Positions 46,013-57,889 of a stretch of DNA of 64,000 nucleotides are shown in pieces. Position 1 is the stretch's first letter. Each line of letters opens with the position of its first letter. Below the pieces are notes generated by a model that ran no database searches, was not told the origin of the DNA, and saw nothing but the letters and a program-made list of their open reading frames with translations. The DNA is from Sordaria brevicollis (lineage: Eukaryota > Ascomycota > Sordariomycetes > Sordariales > Sordariaceae): assembly GCA_033439795.1 (NCBI GenBank), contig JAUTDP010000002.1, forward strand, positions 2,418,001 to 2,482,000, in the 5' to 3' direction. Position numbers and translations under genes: made by a program.

Positions 46013-47249
46013 TCAACCCCAGAGACTGGAATCCTCCCCATTCACATGCTCCATGAATCCGCTGTCGCTGTTGCCTTTAAATGTGCCACCAAACTCGACA
46101 ATATTCTCCTCGCAGAAGTTGTTTAGCACGCTGCTAGGTCCAGCATTTAATTCGTGGTAGGCGTTGACCATGCTGTCAGCCGCAACGTTCTCCTTGTAGA
46201 CTGTGTTGAGCACGCCGCTAGATCCAGCATTTCCGTTGTGACCGTTGACCATGTCGCCAGGCTAAACATTCTCCTTGCGACATTCGACATCCGATTTCGT
46301 CTTGAACATGATTCTCTGTCTTCCGCGGGGACGCTTGGGCTTGGGCCGCTCGGGGGGACTCTTCCTCGTTCTTCCGCGTTGGGGCTGGGGGTTAACGGTC
46401 TGTAACGCGGTAGACTGTTCGGTGGCGGAGTGCTCGAAAGTAGTAGATTGTCTAGTGGTGTACGGATTGGGGATGGGCTGGTCGGTAGTTGACTGTTCGG
46501 AGGGGGAATGCTGCTGACGGATAGGCATTGAGGTTGTATCTCTAGACTGTCCAGGAGCAGGCTGCTCGTCATCAGACGGAACAGGGACGGAGTTATCGCG
46601 GTCAGACGGATCGGGGGTAGGCAATTGGGTGACGCGTTTGCCAGGTTTATATAGTTTGAAGGTCAAATGGATATCGGGATCGATCCTGTACCTGAACCCG
46701 CTGGAGGTGCTGGTCATCCAGAGCAACCATTCCTGGGGCACGCCTGTAGGAAAAAGCATAGATCAGTATTTGCTAATGTAAAAGGGAAGGGTAGATATAT
46801 TTCTGCTTACTCAGTCGCATGGTGTCAACGTCGAATCTCTAATTCTCCCTTAGAACCGCCTCTGTGACCTCGTCATGATGGATGTTGAGAACCGTGGTCT
46901 TCTTGAGGTCGACCACCGTGTATCCCTTGATCTGGAAACGCCATGTGCCCGCGTAAGGGAGAAAGAAGTCCCACAGGTCTATGCAGAGATAGATCCTGTC
47001 ATTGGGCCTGTAGTAAGGCGAGATGCCGAAGCGGTATCGCTCAAATTCCTGCTTGACAACGTGGATGTCTCCGGTGGTTGTCGCGGCGGTGACCTCGAGC
47101 GTGAACTTGTTGTCGTCGTACATGCCAAAGGATCGAGGCAGCAAGATGGCAATGGGTGGAAAATGACCACCGGCTAGAACCCGATCGAGGAAGGGGATTG
47201 CGAGGTCAGCCTCGGGCGGAATGTTGCCCTGGCGGCGTCGCTCCGCCAT
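46013..47249 (-). pseudogene. Gene interrupted by two in-frame amber codons
   Basis: The ATG at 47249 has an ideal context (TTCACCATGG). Exon A is 47249-46811 and exon B is 46743-46013, with a 67-nt intron (GTAAGC and CTACAG). The frame carries on through the splice to a TGA at 46013, but TAG interrupts it at 46841-46839 (after AVLREN) and again at 46264-46262 (after CRKENV). Both TAG codons could come from CAG by one C-to-T change. The first part reads FPPIAILLPRSFG, ERYRFGISPYYRPNDRIYL and AGTWRFQIKGYTVVDLK; after the splice comes VPQEWLLWMTSTSSGFRYR, then a Pro/Ser/Thr/Gln linker and a basic stretch RGRTRKSPPERPKPKRPRGR. After the second TAG lie repeats of about 28 residues (KENV..MVN..NAG..SVLN). 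If the first TAG is obeyed, a 136-residue protein results. No family is known. Confidence 0.55.
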
Positions 47250-48799
47250 GGTGAACAGTCGCTATCAGTGGTTGTAGTCCTTTGTGATGGTGGCCGTTTT
47301 TTTCGATGTTCCAGGGAAATTTCTGTTGCAAGGCAGAGAAGCAGGACTTGGCTGAAAGAGGAACACGTTCGTTATATACTCGCGATTGTCGACGAATTGG
47401 CGACAGTCAAGTTCGACTCTCGCTCTCGAGACCCCACCACCAAGGTTCACATTCAAACAGGGGAGGCCGCCCAAGGTCTCATCGCCCTCGAGGTTGTAGC
47501 GTCGATGTCCGGGGAGGAGATTCACGTCTAGGTTCTGACCAGGCCCAATCCCACTTTATCGAGACACGGCGTTGCTGGGGAAACGAAACAGTATGTTGTT
47601 GGAAGCCCGTGCGCCAAGTCCTCATTCACTGGCCTTGCCCATTCACCGGAATGGAATGCCCTTTGAGGTGATTTACTGTGTAGGCCGGCCTGGTTCTCTG
47701 CTCCTCCATCAGACAATCTCGGCCAACGTGGTTATCTCAAAGAGCGGGTATCCAGGGTGTGTATGTTTTGTTCAAAGGAAATGTCGGAAGGGGCTTTCCA
47801 AGAACGGCCACTGTTATTTTGCTGCCTTGGACCTGACTTATGTGATTATCCGTATCGACTGAATCAATTGGGTGCACCGTAGTGACTGTTTTCGGATGGT
47901 TAACAAAGTGGACAATGTGCACCATAAAGGCGAATAAGACTCACAGTCAGCACCCCATATATGTCTCCGTCAGAGGTCTAAGCAGTCACATTCATTTATA
48001 AGTCAGGCTCATGACCATGTGGTATCGCTAACATTAGAACGAGCGGTTCTTAGCGCGTTGTACCTACTACAAAACATTCGGAAGATTAACATGATGAATA
48101 GGAGAGAGCTGTCACGGTGACACTCACCAATATCCCGTTGTAAGGAGTGTATAGACGTATCGATACCGACCTCAAACTTCAATTAAACACTTTCAAGATA
48201 TGCTACTGACTCCAAGTGTGATATGGCGATGGTCCAAAGGTATGGCATGGGTTGTTGTTGATAGAGTGTATGCTGTTCATAGATGATACACTCGGATTCA
48301 CCTTGTTTGTTGAGAATTGACGTTGTTCGTCTAAATGGTGACGCGGTTCGTGAAATTACAAGATAGCAGGGCACGGGAACACGCGTTACGCTATCGTGTA
48401 TCGGACGGGAGCTCCTGCCGTCGAGAGCTCGAGCACTCGTTTGCTGCGTCAAGTCCCCGTCTTCCTGCAGGAACTTAACGATGGACTCCTCACTCCAGCC
48501 AAACTTCAAGTTTTTGGCCCCGCACTCCTCTCTTCCAATACTCCCGTCGTCAGGACTTTCTTCATTTCCATCGGCGGATTGATTCTCGCCTGACTCTACT
48601 CACGGCGCGATCTGGTGGTGTTTTCTTGCGTCCTTCGTTCTTTCTGACACTGTCAGTGTCGTGTTCCTCACTGCCTTCTCACCCTCATTGCCATCACTCA
48701 TCCTGCCCCGCGTAGAGACCAGAATAGGTACTCGTAACTCAACGCGCCTACCAACTGCCAACTGGACGACTCGGATGACGCTGATGGAAAGCACCCACG
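47250..48799. other. Intergenic region between divergent genes
   Basis: About 1.5 kb with two divergent promoters. Open frames of up to ~95 codons exist (for example 47572-47862 plus), but none has features or splice support. Confidence 0.45.
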
Positions 48800-51700
48800 A
48801 TGGATGAGGAGAAGCGGTCTTCGTCGCCGGCATCTTTTGCCAGCCAGGTGTCGGTAAAACCTCCCGACTTTGAGACATTATGCGAGCCTGGATCAAAGAA
48901 CCGAAATACTCGAGTATCGCCAGTCCTCAACATCACCAGCATACAGCAACAAGCAGTGAGCTCCCGCTTAGTTCTCCGGGAGCCTCAAGGCACGTCTCAA
49001 GTTCACAATCACGATCGGGAACTCCAGAGGCAAGGTGGCCGTGGTACACAGGGCGACGCCGGGGGCTTGCAGGCATGCCTGAAGCATCCTGACACGTCTG
49101 ATCATGCACAGCTTACATTTGAGGCGCATTCTGGAGGGGTTGAGAACACAACCGCCGAAAACACCCCGGCCTCTCAAAGAAACCCCTTTGCGAAGCCATC
49201 TTTGGCACGATTCCAACCAACCTCAGCAATGGACCGGCCTCCAAAGGCCAGCGACAGCATAAAACAGGCAAATACCTCGAATCCTTTTCGCAAGTCGCTA
49301 CACGGATCATCCAGTCTCCAGAGCAAGTCGGCCAAGGAAAACAGCGCTTCCTTTTCATTGCTTTTAAGCTTCAACGAGATCAGAAATACAAAGACATCCT
49401 CCAACTCCGACTCTGCCAAAAAGCCAAGCTTAGACAGCCCCAAGAAATCGAACACACCTTCGAGCATTTCCGACTCTATCAAGTACCCTGATCAATCGTT
49501 ATCTGCGGTTTCCAAGAAGGCTTACTCACAGAAAAGGCCATCAACATCTTTTAGCTCATCGAAAAAGACTGGCCAGCCGTACAAGCTAGATAGGGGGCCA
49601 AGCGGCGAGAGTGACCTTTTCAAGGGTAATCCCTCGTACTATACGCCGCCTGATCCTAAACCCTTTGACGTAACCAACCATACATCTCACCGCGCAATAG
49701 ACGGTACGATGCCGGTAGGGATCAGAATACGAAAGTCCACGGGCGGGAGGAAATTAGATACTTTATCCCAACAACTTCAGCTCAAGCCTGGAGTTCCTTT
49801 TGCCTCCCATTCAAGCCCTCTCAATGGAATCCAGCCGACTGGGCCTGCTACCAATAGCGACACTAACCAACTAAAGGTAGTCGGAGGCTCAGAGCTTGCG
49901 CAGGATTCTTCGGAGAATGTCCAATCATCACAAGACTCAGAACTTTCCGAGGTTGAGAGCATTGATCCTCAGTCCTTCGGCTCGACGAGTCAATCTCCGA
50001 TTCGCGTCATTGCCAATAGTGACAATGAGGGAGACGACGACGAGAACAATACTGATGAGAACAGCCATCTGATTCTGTACGATTCTGATAAAAACGACGA
50101 GAGCAGCATCATTATCAGCCCGAAGAAGGGCACTAGCCATAACACCAAACCGGGTGCGGACAAACCTATCAGCAAGTCATCCGTCAAGAACAAATCCATC
50201 CTATCCACGGAATACACCAGGAGCTCAGCCCTTGATGATGCTCCTTACCTAGTCTGCAAGGGTAGGTCTTGGGCCTATCAATCGAAACCCCAAGTGAGAC
50301 AGGCTAACGTATGTAATAGATCAAGTTGGCAACATCGTCAAAACAGCAGGTGCACTAATACCAATCAACTATGAACAACTCGACGGCGATTTCCCATGGA
50401 TATGCCCTGTCCGATCTTGCCGAACAATGCACCCACACATCAAAGCTTTGGGAAACCACTTTAACGTTCGTCATTCCTTCTTCCATAATATCCTTGCTCC
50501 TTCTGGGTCCACCGCTCTATACGCAAATAGAGATTGATGTACTAACTTCTCAATTGAGCTTCTAGCAGATTCACAAAGCATCCTGTTTCAATGATAATCT
50601 GGACGGTACGCTGACTTTCATGGGTCTGTACACAAAGCAGTCTGCTCGACAGCCCCCAATCATCGTTAGCAAGAAAGCCATGAGCTTCGACGAATCTCCA
50701 ATGCGCGAGCCCTCGTATACGACTGCAAGTCGTTACAAATACAGGATTGGACTGTCTGAGAAATCGTTGCCTGAGCACTTGCCAAGGAGTGAGGAACAAA
50801 ACCAAGATATAATGCCCAACAAGGTTATCACTGCTGGTGAAAGCCCTCCTCTGTCAAAGCCCAAAAAGACTTTGACCATGGCCGATCCGGCTCGACCATA
50901 CAACATGTGGCCTGGTATGTGTGTTTTCCGCGTTGCCCATGAATGTGTAGTTCCACAAACAGACAACATCACTAACCCTATGTATTATACAGATTCCAAC
51001 GGAAAGCTTGAGAAGCTCTTTGGTGGCTTGCTTCCATCCGGGTGGATTCCTTACCATGAGTACCCGAAGCGCCAGTGGATATGTCCCATCCGGTCATGCC
51101 AGTGCTTGCTGGGAAACCGATACCAATTTGGCCGCCACTTTAAGGTCAGTGCCCTACCAGTCACTCATTCACGAACAGCTGATACTTACAAGTTCCCTAG
51201 ACTCACCGTGGCTGTCAGTTAAACGACAACATGGATGGGACTTTCACTATACTTTGTAGCCCATCTCAAGCCCAACTGCATGATAAGAATGATACCGCCA
51301 CACCCGCTATTGTTGTCTCACGCGAGCCACTAGACAATGAGCCTCTCCAACCGCCAAAGATCAGGATCGAAGATGAGTCAGGCGTCAAGTATACTTGGGT
51401 CAGTCTCAGCTCGTACCTGGAATCGAACCAAAGAGAACATGTAGAAGCTGTCACAGAAACCATAGCCAAGCCAGTCAAGGAAAATAGTACGATGGCACAA
51501 TCAGGATCTGGTGAGCTTCTGTCTAAGCCAGCTACTGACGTCGACTCTGCCGAGGAACTCGTCATGGCGACGAAGGATCGAAAGTATTCTCACTGGTGGG
51601 GTAAGTCATTCTCGTGACCTACTTGAAACGATCTCTCATTAACTGACATTCCACCTTTATCCACAGACACGGATCAGAAGCTCAAGGACACACATGGTGC

Positions 51701-53475
51701 CCTTATCCCAGAAGGGTATGAATTCGACCATACATGGCGTGGTCGATTGTGGATATGCCCTGTCCGCTCATGCCGATTGGTTTGCAAAAACATTTGGGGT
51801 TTAGGATATCACTTTGTAAGTTGACCATAACTCCATGTTGTCCCAGTTTGGCAGAAATCTGCTTACACTGGATTCATCCTAGGCGAAGCTGCATTCCTCG
51901 GCTAGCCTCAACGACAACGAGGACGGTACGCTCTCCGTTGTAGGCACACATTCACATGACGCTCCTCGCGTGGTATCCAAGCGCTACATCAGTATCCTAA
52001 AAGATCCGATTGTCAAACCATGCCGTCCTATTCGCAAGAAGAAAACGGTTGAGGAGAAGGAAAGAAAAAGGCAGCAGAAGGTCAATGGGATAAACAACCC
52101 CACCGTTAAAAAGCCCACCATAACCAACCTTTCTGCGGACCCGGATGCGCTCTGGAAGTACTTGTGCGACATAACCAAGACTGACCTTCTTAGGCCCCCT
52201 CATCCAGAATTCGAGCGTCTCATTGCCCTCCCCAGAATCCGAGATCTGAACGTCGTCGGCAAGGACGCGCTAACCCCGAAGCACCTGATGCGGCCAATGC
52301 TGGCGGGCGCTTTGGTTGTGCAAGTAACAGGGGTTGAAAGGCAGCTCAAGCGGTGCACAGCATGTCGCCGCGGGAACGGTCCATTCCAGGAGTGCGTCAG
52401 CATCTGTCCGGAACTTGCCCCCTCTATATCCAAGATTCAGTCATTCGTGACAGCCCCAAGCGCCATCTGGTGTTGCATGAATTGCGTGCTCAACCAGTGC
52501 TTCCAGAAATGCAGCATCAAGGGTTCTTTGCTGGAACGTCTGGATGACGGTAGCGTGAAGGAGAAGTTGCCGCATTGGATGGTACCTTTGGAGGGACCTT
52601 CCTCTGCTACGTCAGTTGTGATCAAGACGAGACGGAGAAAGGCAAGCACCAGCCAGGAGAAAGATGGCTCTGTCGCCGACGACGAAGCGGACAAGGATGA
52701 AGTTGATAATCAACAAGATGCAGCCAGCGTTGGCTATCGGCGATCTGGACGTATAAGGCTACAAGCTGAGTCTGCGTCTGCTACGCCTTCCGAGCCTCAA
52801 CCCTCGACACAGAAAAGGCCCTTTGCTTCTACGGATACGGCTGCTTCAACATCACAGGAGGCCGTCGCAGAAAAGACCCAAGAGGATTCCAGCTCTTCGC
52901 GACCGTCCAAACGTCTGAGGGGAACGCAGTCCCTGGCAAATGCCCCACCTGCCATAATCCAGGAATCGTTGATGGTTGAAGACTGGGAAAAGGAAGGTAA
53001 AGCTGTCACTGTCGCCGGGGAGGACGGTTCTGCTGAGAGTAAGTTCCTCCAACTTGCCCTTCTTGCCCTCGTTCTAGTACAGAGGTACTAACCCAAGCCT
53101 TGTCCAGACCTCGCCTTCTCCTCCCTCTACAATCTTTCCTCCACAGCCAACTCCCACTCAGCCACCACCACCACGCAAATCTTTTCCTCCCCTTCTTTTT
53201 CTGCCCACATCATCAAAATCCCCGAGGGAGAATCGTATCACTTCCTATCTCAAGGAGAAGAGTCTGATCAGACACGCATGTGCACGGTCGTAGCCGGTAA
53301 GTTGCGAGTCAAAATCAGGACCTTCAGTGATGATGACGACGAGGAGAGAGATTGGGAGCAAGAGTTCAACATTGGCTTGCATGGTGTGTTTAAAGTCACG
53401 AAGGGGATGGAAGCCAAGGTGGAGAATTGGGGGTATAGTAGTGCTGTGATGCAGGTTACCAGCGTTAAAGAGTGA
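48800..53475 (+). CDS. Triple C2H2 finger, DUF3716-like and cupin-like protein
   Basis: Eight exons by splice signals and frame: 48800-50261, 50320-50465, 50569-50914, 50993-51144, 51201-51600, 51667-51815, 51883-53038 and 53108-53475; 1392 residues. Exon 1 (487 residues) is Ser/Lys-rich and disordered, with an acidic patch (DNEGDDDENNTDEN). Exons 2-7 hold three copies of one module, each with a C-x4-C-x12-H-x3/4-H finger: WICPVRSC..HFNIH, WICPIRSC..HFKTH and WICPVRSC..HFAKLH, each followed by NDNxDGT. Residues ~910-1100 have the pattern of DUF3716 (LMRPMLAGALVVQVTG, CTACRRGNGPFQECV, CCMNCVLNQCFQKCS). The C-terminus (about 1290-1392) is cupin-like: MCTVVAGKLRVKIRTFS, FNIGLHGVFKVTKGME, then VMQVTSVKE. 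The ensemble suggests a DNA- or chromatin-linked protein; that is inference. The second exon's donor (GTTCGT) is weak. Confidence 0.75.
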
Positions 53476-54196
53476 CTGGGTAAGGTGAGGTCAGATGGAT
53501 TACGGAGGCACCGAAGATCGTTGGACGGCCAGACAAGACAGTGCTGAGCACCAAGGGAAGGAAGGATGGCAGTTGTTTTTGGCCGAATGTCTTCCGGCTT
53601 TGGTTAGGTATTAGCGTGACTTGGATGGAGCGTCTTGGGTAGGACACTCCATAATGTGAGGGGTTGAAGTGTTGGAGTAATGTTTGTTGGAAAAGGGTTT
53701 TGATGACAGTCACTGAGACTGTGTTTGGCATGCCCGAGGCTTGGTTTGGCTCACGGGCATCAATCGTTTTGCCTTGATGGATGAGTCTAATGGCAACCAT
53801 AGCAAACACGAGCCAAGCCAGAGGGTGAATTGGGCTAAACATGTAGTTATACAAGCTTTGAGCGGAGAATAGCGTAGTAAGAAGGATACAGAGTAGTGTT
53901 CAGAATAGCATATAGTCTCAACCAGTACGTAGTACAATACCATGGTAGTCAGTTCCGAGTCAACAGGCCCAAACTATTCAGCCATGATTGCCTAGGGTAC
54001 TGTCATCAAGATAAGTTGTAGTCATCAACTCCTCTCCCACCACCATTATATCCCACAGGGTAGGCTCCAAAGTACACGTTTTTGCCATCGTCCCATCGTC
54101 TCAACTTCCATGCACGCCCTTACTAATTTACTAACCATCAAATCCAACCATCACAACTTCACAATATCCGCTAGCTCACTTACCTTTCCTTACACA
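53476..54196. other. Intergenic region
   Basis: 3' flank of the finger gene and the promoter of the next gene. An ATG at 54110 in frame with the next gene would add 29 residues; it is not preferred because that stretch reads like leader sequence. Confidence 0.4.
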
Positions 54197-55304
54197 ATGT
54201 TCTCAACCCCAGAAAACCTCTCCGACCCTCCCGCCCCCCTTTACCCCCCACCCAACCTAAACACCCTAGGCTTCCACCTCGTCATCTCCCCCCTCCTAAA
54301 CGCCTACCCCACCCAACGCCTCCCGCCCCTCGTCCTCCAATTTCCCCGAGGAACCACAGCCGCCGAGACGGAACTTTGTCAGTTCCAGGTGGTTTGTACG
54401 AATTTACATGATTTTAGTATGGATGGGAGTGGGGGGCATGAACAGACGTTGGTGTCGAGCGTGCATGATTCGAGGGCTAGGCCTCCCGGAGGAGGGATTG
54501 GGAGTAATAGGGTGTTGGGGGTTGGGAAGGTGCTGGGGAGTAATGCTGTGCTGGGGAGTAATGCTGTGGTGGGGAGTAATGCTGAGGGATGTGGGAGTAA
54601 TGCTGAGGGAAGTGGGAGTAATGCTGGGGGAAGTGGGAGTAATGTTGAGGTGGCTGATATGGGAGATGGAAGTGGGAGTGAGGCTGAAGGGGGCAGTGGA
54701 AGTAGGATGGGGTGGATGGGAACGGTTCTCGGGAGCAATATGGAGGTACCGGTAGCAGATGTGGGAGGTGGAAGTGTAAGTGGGAGTCATGGGAGTGGAA
54801 GTGCAAATGCTGGGAATGGTGAGACGGGAGGAAGTCGAAGTCGAAGTGCCCCGAGTGCAAGTGGCGCAAGGAGAAGGACATCACAAGAAGTCGAAAACAG
54901 AAAATACGCCGTCCTACAAGGATTACAGTTCCCAGAGGTAGGAGATTGGATAGTCAGATTGTATGTCTTTAGACGCGGAGAAAAGATCGCCGAGTTGGAA
55001 GCGGGACTGGTGTCGGTATTGGTGAAGGAGATTTGGGAGACTCTGTCGGATGAGGTGACGGCTTTGGGTAAGTTGGGAAATATGTTGATGTTGACAGATT
55101 TCTCTCTTGTGGCCTGCTGGAAGTGTTCTACTCAATGGGACACTCTCAGGCTGTGTTTAGAATGATATTATGACTGCTGTAGAGGTATTCTGGGTATGAG
55201 TCTCATGGAAGGAAGACGGCTAACTGATGGGACTGGTCTTGCACCTTAAAGCGGATCACGATAGGGAGTTTCTGAGGTCGATTGGGGTGTGGTGGTCTTT
55301 CTGA
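54197..55304 (+). CDS. Gly/Ser-repeat protein, unknown beta-type fold
   Basis: Two exons, 54197-55067 and 55252-55304 (donor GTAAGT, CTAAC branch, acceptor TTAAAG), 307 residues. The splice makes the end read DEVTALADHDREFLRSIGVW and replaces a read-through that would give an unlike tail. The N-terminal part has LGFHLVISPLL, PPLVLQFPRGTT and CQFQVVCTNLHDF. The middle (about residues 95-235) is Gly/Ser/Asn-rich from a minisatellite (LGSNAV, GSNAEG units). The C-terminal part has YAVLQGLQFPEVGDWIVRLY and AELEAGLVSVLV. The strand pattern (PPxVLxxP, then GDWxVRxxVF) recalls beta-sandwich proteins such as velvet-domain factors, but no family is firmly recognised. An upstream in-frame ATG exists at 54110. 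Confidence 0.65.
54498..54655 (+). repeat. In-frame GGGAGTAATG minisatellite
   Basis: About seven copies of a unit GGGAGTAATGYTG plus 5-8 variable bases, spaced 18-21 nt or longer at the left end, all in multiples of three. It encodes GSN-A units inside the gene at 54197. Confidence 0.8.
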
Positions 55305-55772
55305 TCTGATAGCGACTGCCTGTGATGACGTGATACAGGGCTTATGGACGTTGTTTCCCCAATTACGAGAGACTCTTGGAAGAACAGAGTTCAGTTAGTG
55401 ATGCGGTGCAGCAAAAAGCAGACAGTTGACAGGAGCAAGCTGCGTCAGAGGCAAGAAAGAGCCAATTCTGCAGGCAGTGAGGGCTCAAATTCCCAGACCA
55501 CAAGTCGAAGCACCGCCTTCCCCATCTCCAGTTACTACTCCAGGAATCCCGCACTTTGGACCTCTCCGCCCCGAATCTCTCTTTACATTGCTTGTTTGCA
55601 TCTTTAACACACAGAGTATTGGTCGACTTCACAAGTTTGAAATACCAATCCTATCATCACTTGCTGCATACTTTGCCATTACCGGCTCGACACTCCCTAT
55701 TCACTCCACAGTGACCCCCTGTCAACTCGCAGACCTCTTCCCCCTATTCGACGGTCGACTGAGTTGCAAGCC
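55305..55772. other. Intergenic region
   Basis: No gene is supported; a few open frames here may be leader sequence of the coiled-coil gene. Confidence 0.4.
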
Positions 55773-56603
55773 ATGTCCGACGAACATCTTCAGATCGAGC
55801 CAAATGGTAGATTTCCCCGTCTTCCCATCTTTTTACTGATCCGTTACTAACCTTACAAAGGCCAACGAGGGCAAATGCCGCAAGAAACCCAAGGACATGG
55901 GCGGTATCACCTCGACTTCGAAAGGATTCCGCCACCGTCGGACGAGAAAGTTGGAATAGTCAACGAGCCCGATGGATATCGAACCGAACACTGGGTCGTT
56001 AAGGAAGTTTTGCCAGCAAGCGATCACGCCAATAGGCGACATATCGAGTCACCCAATACGGCCGTTCTCTCAGTGACGGGGAATCTGCAGCTCGACTTTG
56101 TTGCCCACTATAAATCTCTATTCACAGAGCTGAAGAAGAGCAGAGCCACCAACGAAGCCTTGACAAAACAGGTGGAGAAGTTGTCTCATCAAGCGGCAGT
56201 GGCTGCTGTCATCGCACGTCACTCCCTTCGGCGTGGGACTGACCAGACCTTGCAAGAAAACCAGCAAGAAAAGACGCAGGCACCTCCTCTCGGATTCCCC
56301 TCAAAGACTAGGCTTGCACTAGAACGCAAGACCCGCCAAAAGCTGAGAAGCGAATGCCGCGTGCAACGTGCACAACTTGAACGACTGACTCAAGAGAAGG
56401 ATCATTTGGGAAAGATGGTTCAGAGATTGTCCAAGCAACTCGCAAAGTCGCAATCTCAGTTGCCCCCCTTGACACAGCACTCCCAATCCGACGGAGCGCA
56501 AGTCGAGCGGTTCTCAGTCGAAAAACACCAATATCAAGTTTTACAACTTGCGCTACGTCCACGTCCGCCGCTCCATTCGACAAACTCGAGCCCAGAAATT
56601 TGA
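55773..56603 (+). CDS. Coiled-coil protein, unknown function
   Basis: Two exons, 55773-55806 and 55861-56603, with a 54-nt intron (GTAGAT, TACTAAC branch, ACAAAG); 258 residues. The start is MSDEHLQIEPN, spliced to GQRGQMPQETQGHG. Two helical stretches look like coiled coils: FTELKKSRATNEALTKQVEK (about 95-120) and AQLERLTQEKDHLGKMVQRL (about 185-215). The ends are Gln/Ser/Pro-rich. No domain is recognised. An alternative frame through the same splice site gives a different, shorter basic product, so the choice rests on the long open frame after 55861. Confidence 0.55.
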
Positions 56604-57432
56604 GGACCGGCAACTGGAAGGCTAGCAGTCACAGCCCAGCAATTCCTAGCTCAGCTGGAGTGGCGTGATTAGCTTCATTTGCCGCAACTGCGATTGTTAT
56701 CTCGCGCTTGATGAGAAAGAAACGAAACGAAGGTCGGGGTGCGGAAGGCGGCCATGATCACTGAGACTTGCTTGAAGGGAAGCACAAACTATCTGAAGGT
56801 GAGTATCCAGTGGCTGGAAAAGTAAGGTTCTATAGAACAAAGCATATGAGTTCGGTGTTGAGGAAACAAATACCAGAGGTTATACACCAGTCAATCGAAG
56901 AAGGTAGGATGACAGCGTATACAAGTACGTAGCGGAAGTTCCTTGAAGAAGAAGGATGGCTGATGATGGAACAAGGCCTGGATTCATTCGGATGCGAGCG
57001 GACTGCGTTTGTATATCGTGTTGATGGATCATTGAGATAATGGACAGAAACCGAGTGGAAGAACATCGAATTATTGACACAGGTTCCCATAGCGCAAATA
57101 TCAATTCATGTGTTATTTTCTACCCACATTTGTCAAAACCGCCTCGATACTTTCCCATCAACGACGAAACAAGGAAATGCTCATCACCGTGAAGCTGCTT
57201 GTGTACAAACCACTCAATTCAACAAATCACATCCCCAAACCCCTGAATCTTGTTCCTTTTCAAGCCACCGTTTGTCGTTGCCCATTCCACTGCCTCCAAC
57301 AAATTGAGCGTCCTGCATCTTCAACGGTCTATTCCAAAATCAGGCACCATCGCGACCACCACCACCACCACCATCACCACCAAGCCTGACCATCCATCCC
57401 CATCACACTCAACAAGAAACAAATCCATAACC
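56604..57432. other. Intergenic region
   Basis: No gene is supported. A CAC/CCA microsatellite lies at 57352-57383, before the small gene at 57433. Confidence 0.45.
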
Positions 57433-57889
57433 ATGGGTAACCAGATTGCCCTTGATTGGTTGACATGTATGATCGATGCCAGATTAAGCTTTAGGGCTGA
57501 AAAACCGAACCAAAAACCAAAAAAGCCACGGCATGATATTGCTCCGATTCACGAGTAAGCAAGGGTCTTGGCATGCACGCCTCTAACGCACCCTTAGCAC
57601 ACCCTCAAGATTCAAGAACCCCTATCCTGGCTTCTTTCCCCAGATTATTCGCGAATATTTTGAGGAGAAACAAGCCCTCGGTTTCCGTTCCTGGGAAAGT
57701 TGGAGAAAGGAAAGGTCTATTGAACGCCACTTAACGGTCATTTTTGACATGTGGCATACCCAATGTCCAGCTTGTTGTGCGTACCTGATGAGGATTGTGG
57801 GACGTGGTGGTCCTGTAATTTCTTCTGGACCCTTGACTTCGCATGTAAATGTTGCGGTGGGACTGGTGGAAAGTGAGGATTGGGCTTGA
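57433..57889 (+). CDS. Candidate small two-exon gene, unknown product
   Basis: Proposed exons are 57433-57554 and 57598-57889, joined by a 43-nt intron (GTAAGC, CTCTAAC branch, CTTAG); 137 residues. The ATG stands in a good context (AACCATGGG), and Gly2 makes N-myristoylation possible. Exon 2 stays open for 97 codons and reads like protein: FKNPYPGFFPQIIREYFEEK, then GFRSWESWRKERSIERH, then CPACC. Without the splice the frame stops after 41 codons. The intron is shorter than usual here, and no family is known. The gene may have more upstream exons. Confidence 0.38.

Noticed and set aside
46811..47249. Calling exon A alone a complete 136-residue gene
   Set aside because: Possible, but the same frame continues through the amber codon to a good donor and into a long open exon, so an interrupted larger gene explains more.
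54379..54884. Three overlapping minus-strand frames rich in Pro, Ser and His
   Set aside because: They are shadows of the in-frame minisatellite in the plus-strand gene.
55068..55165. Read-through end of the 54-kb gene
   Set aside because: The tail past GTAAGT is unlike the rest, while splicing to 55252 gives a plausible short C-terminus with a branch site.
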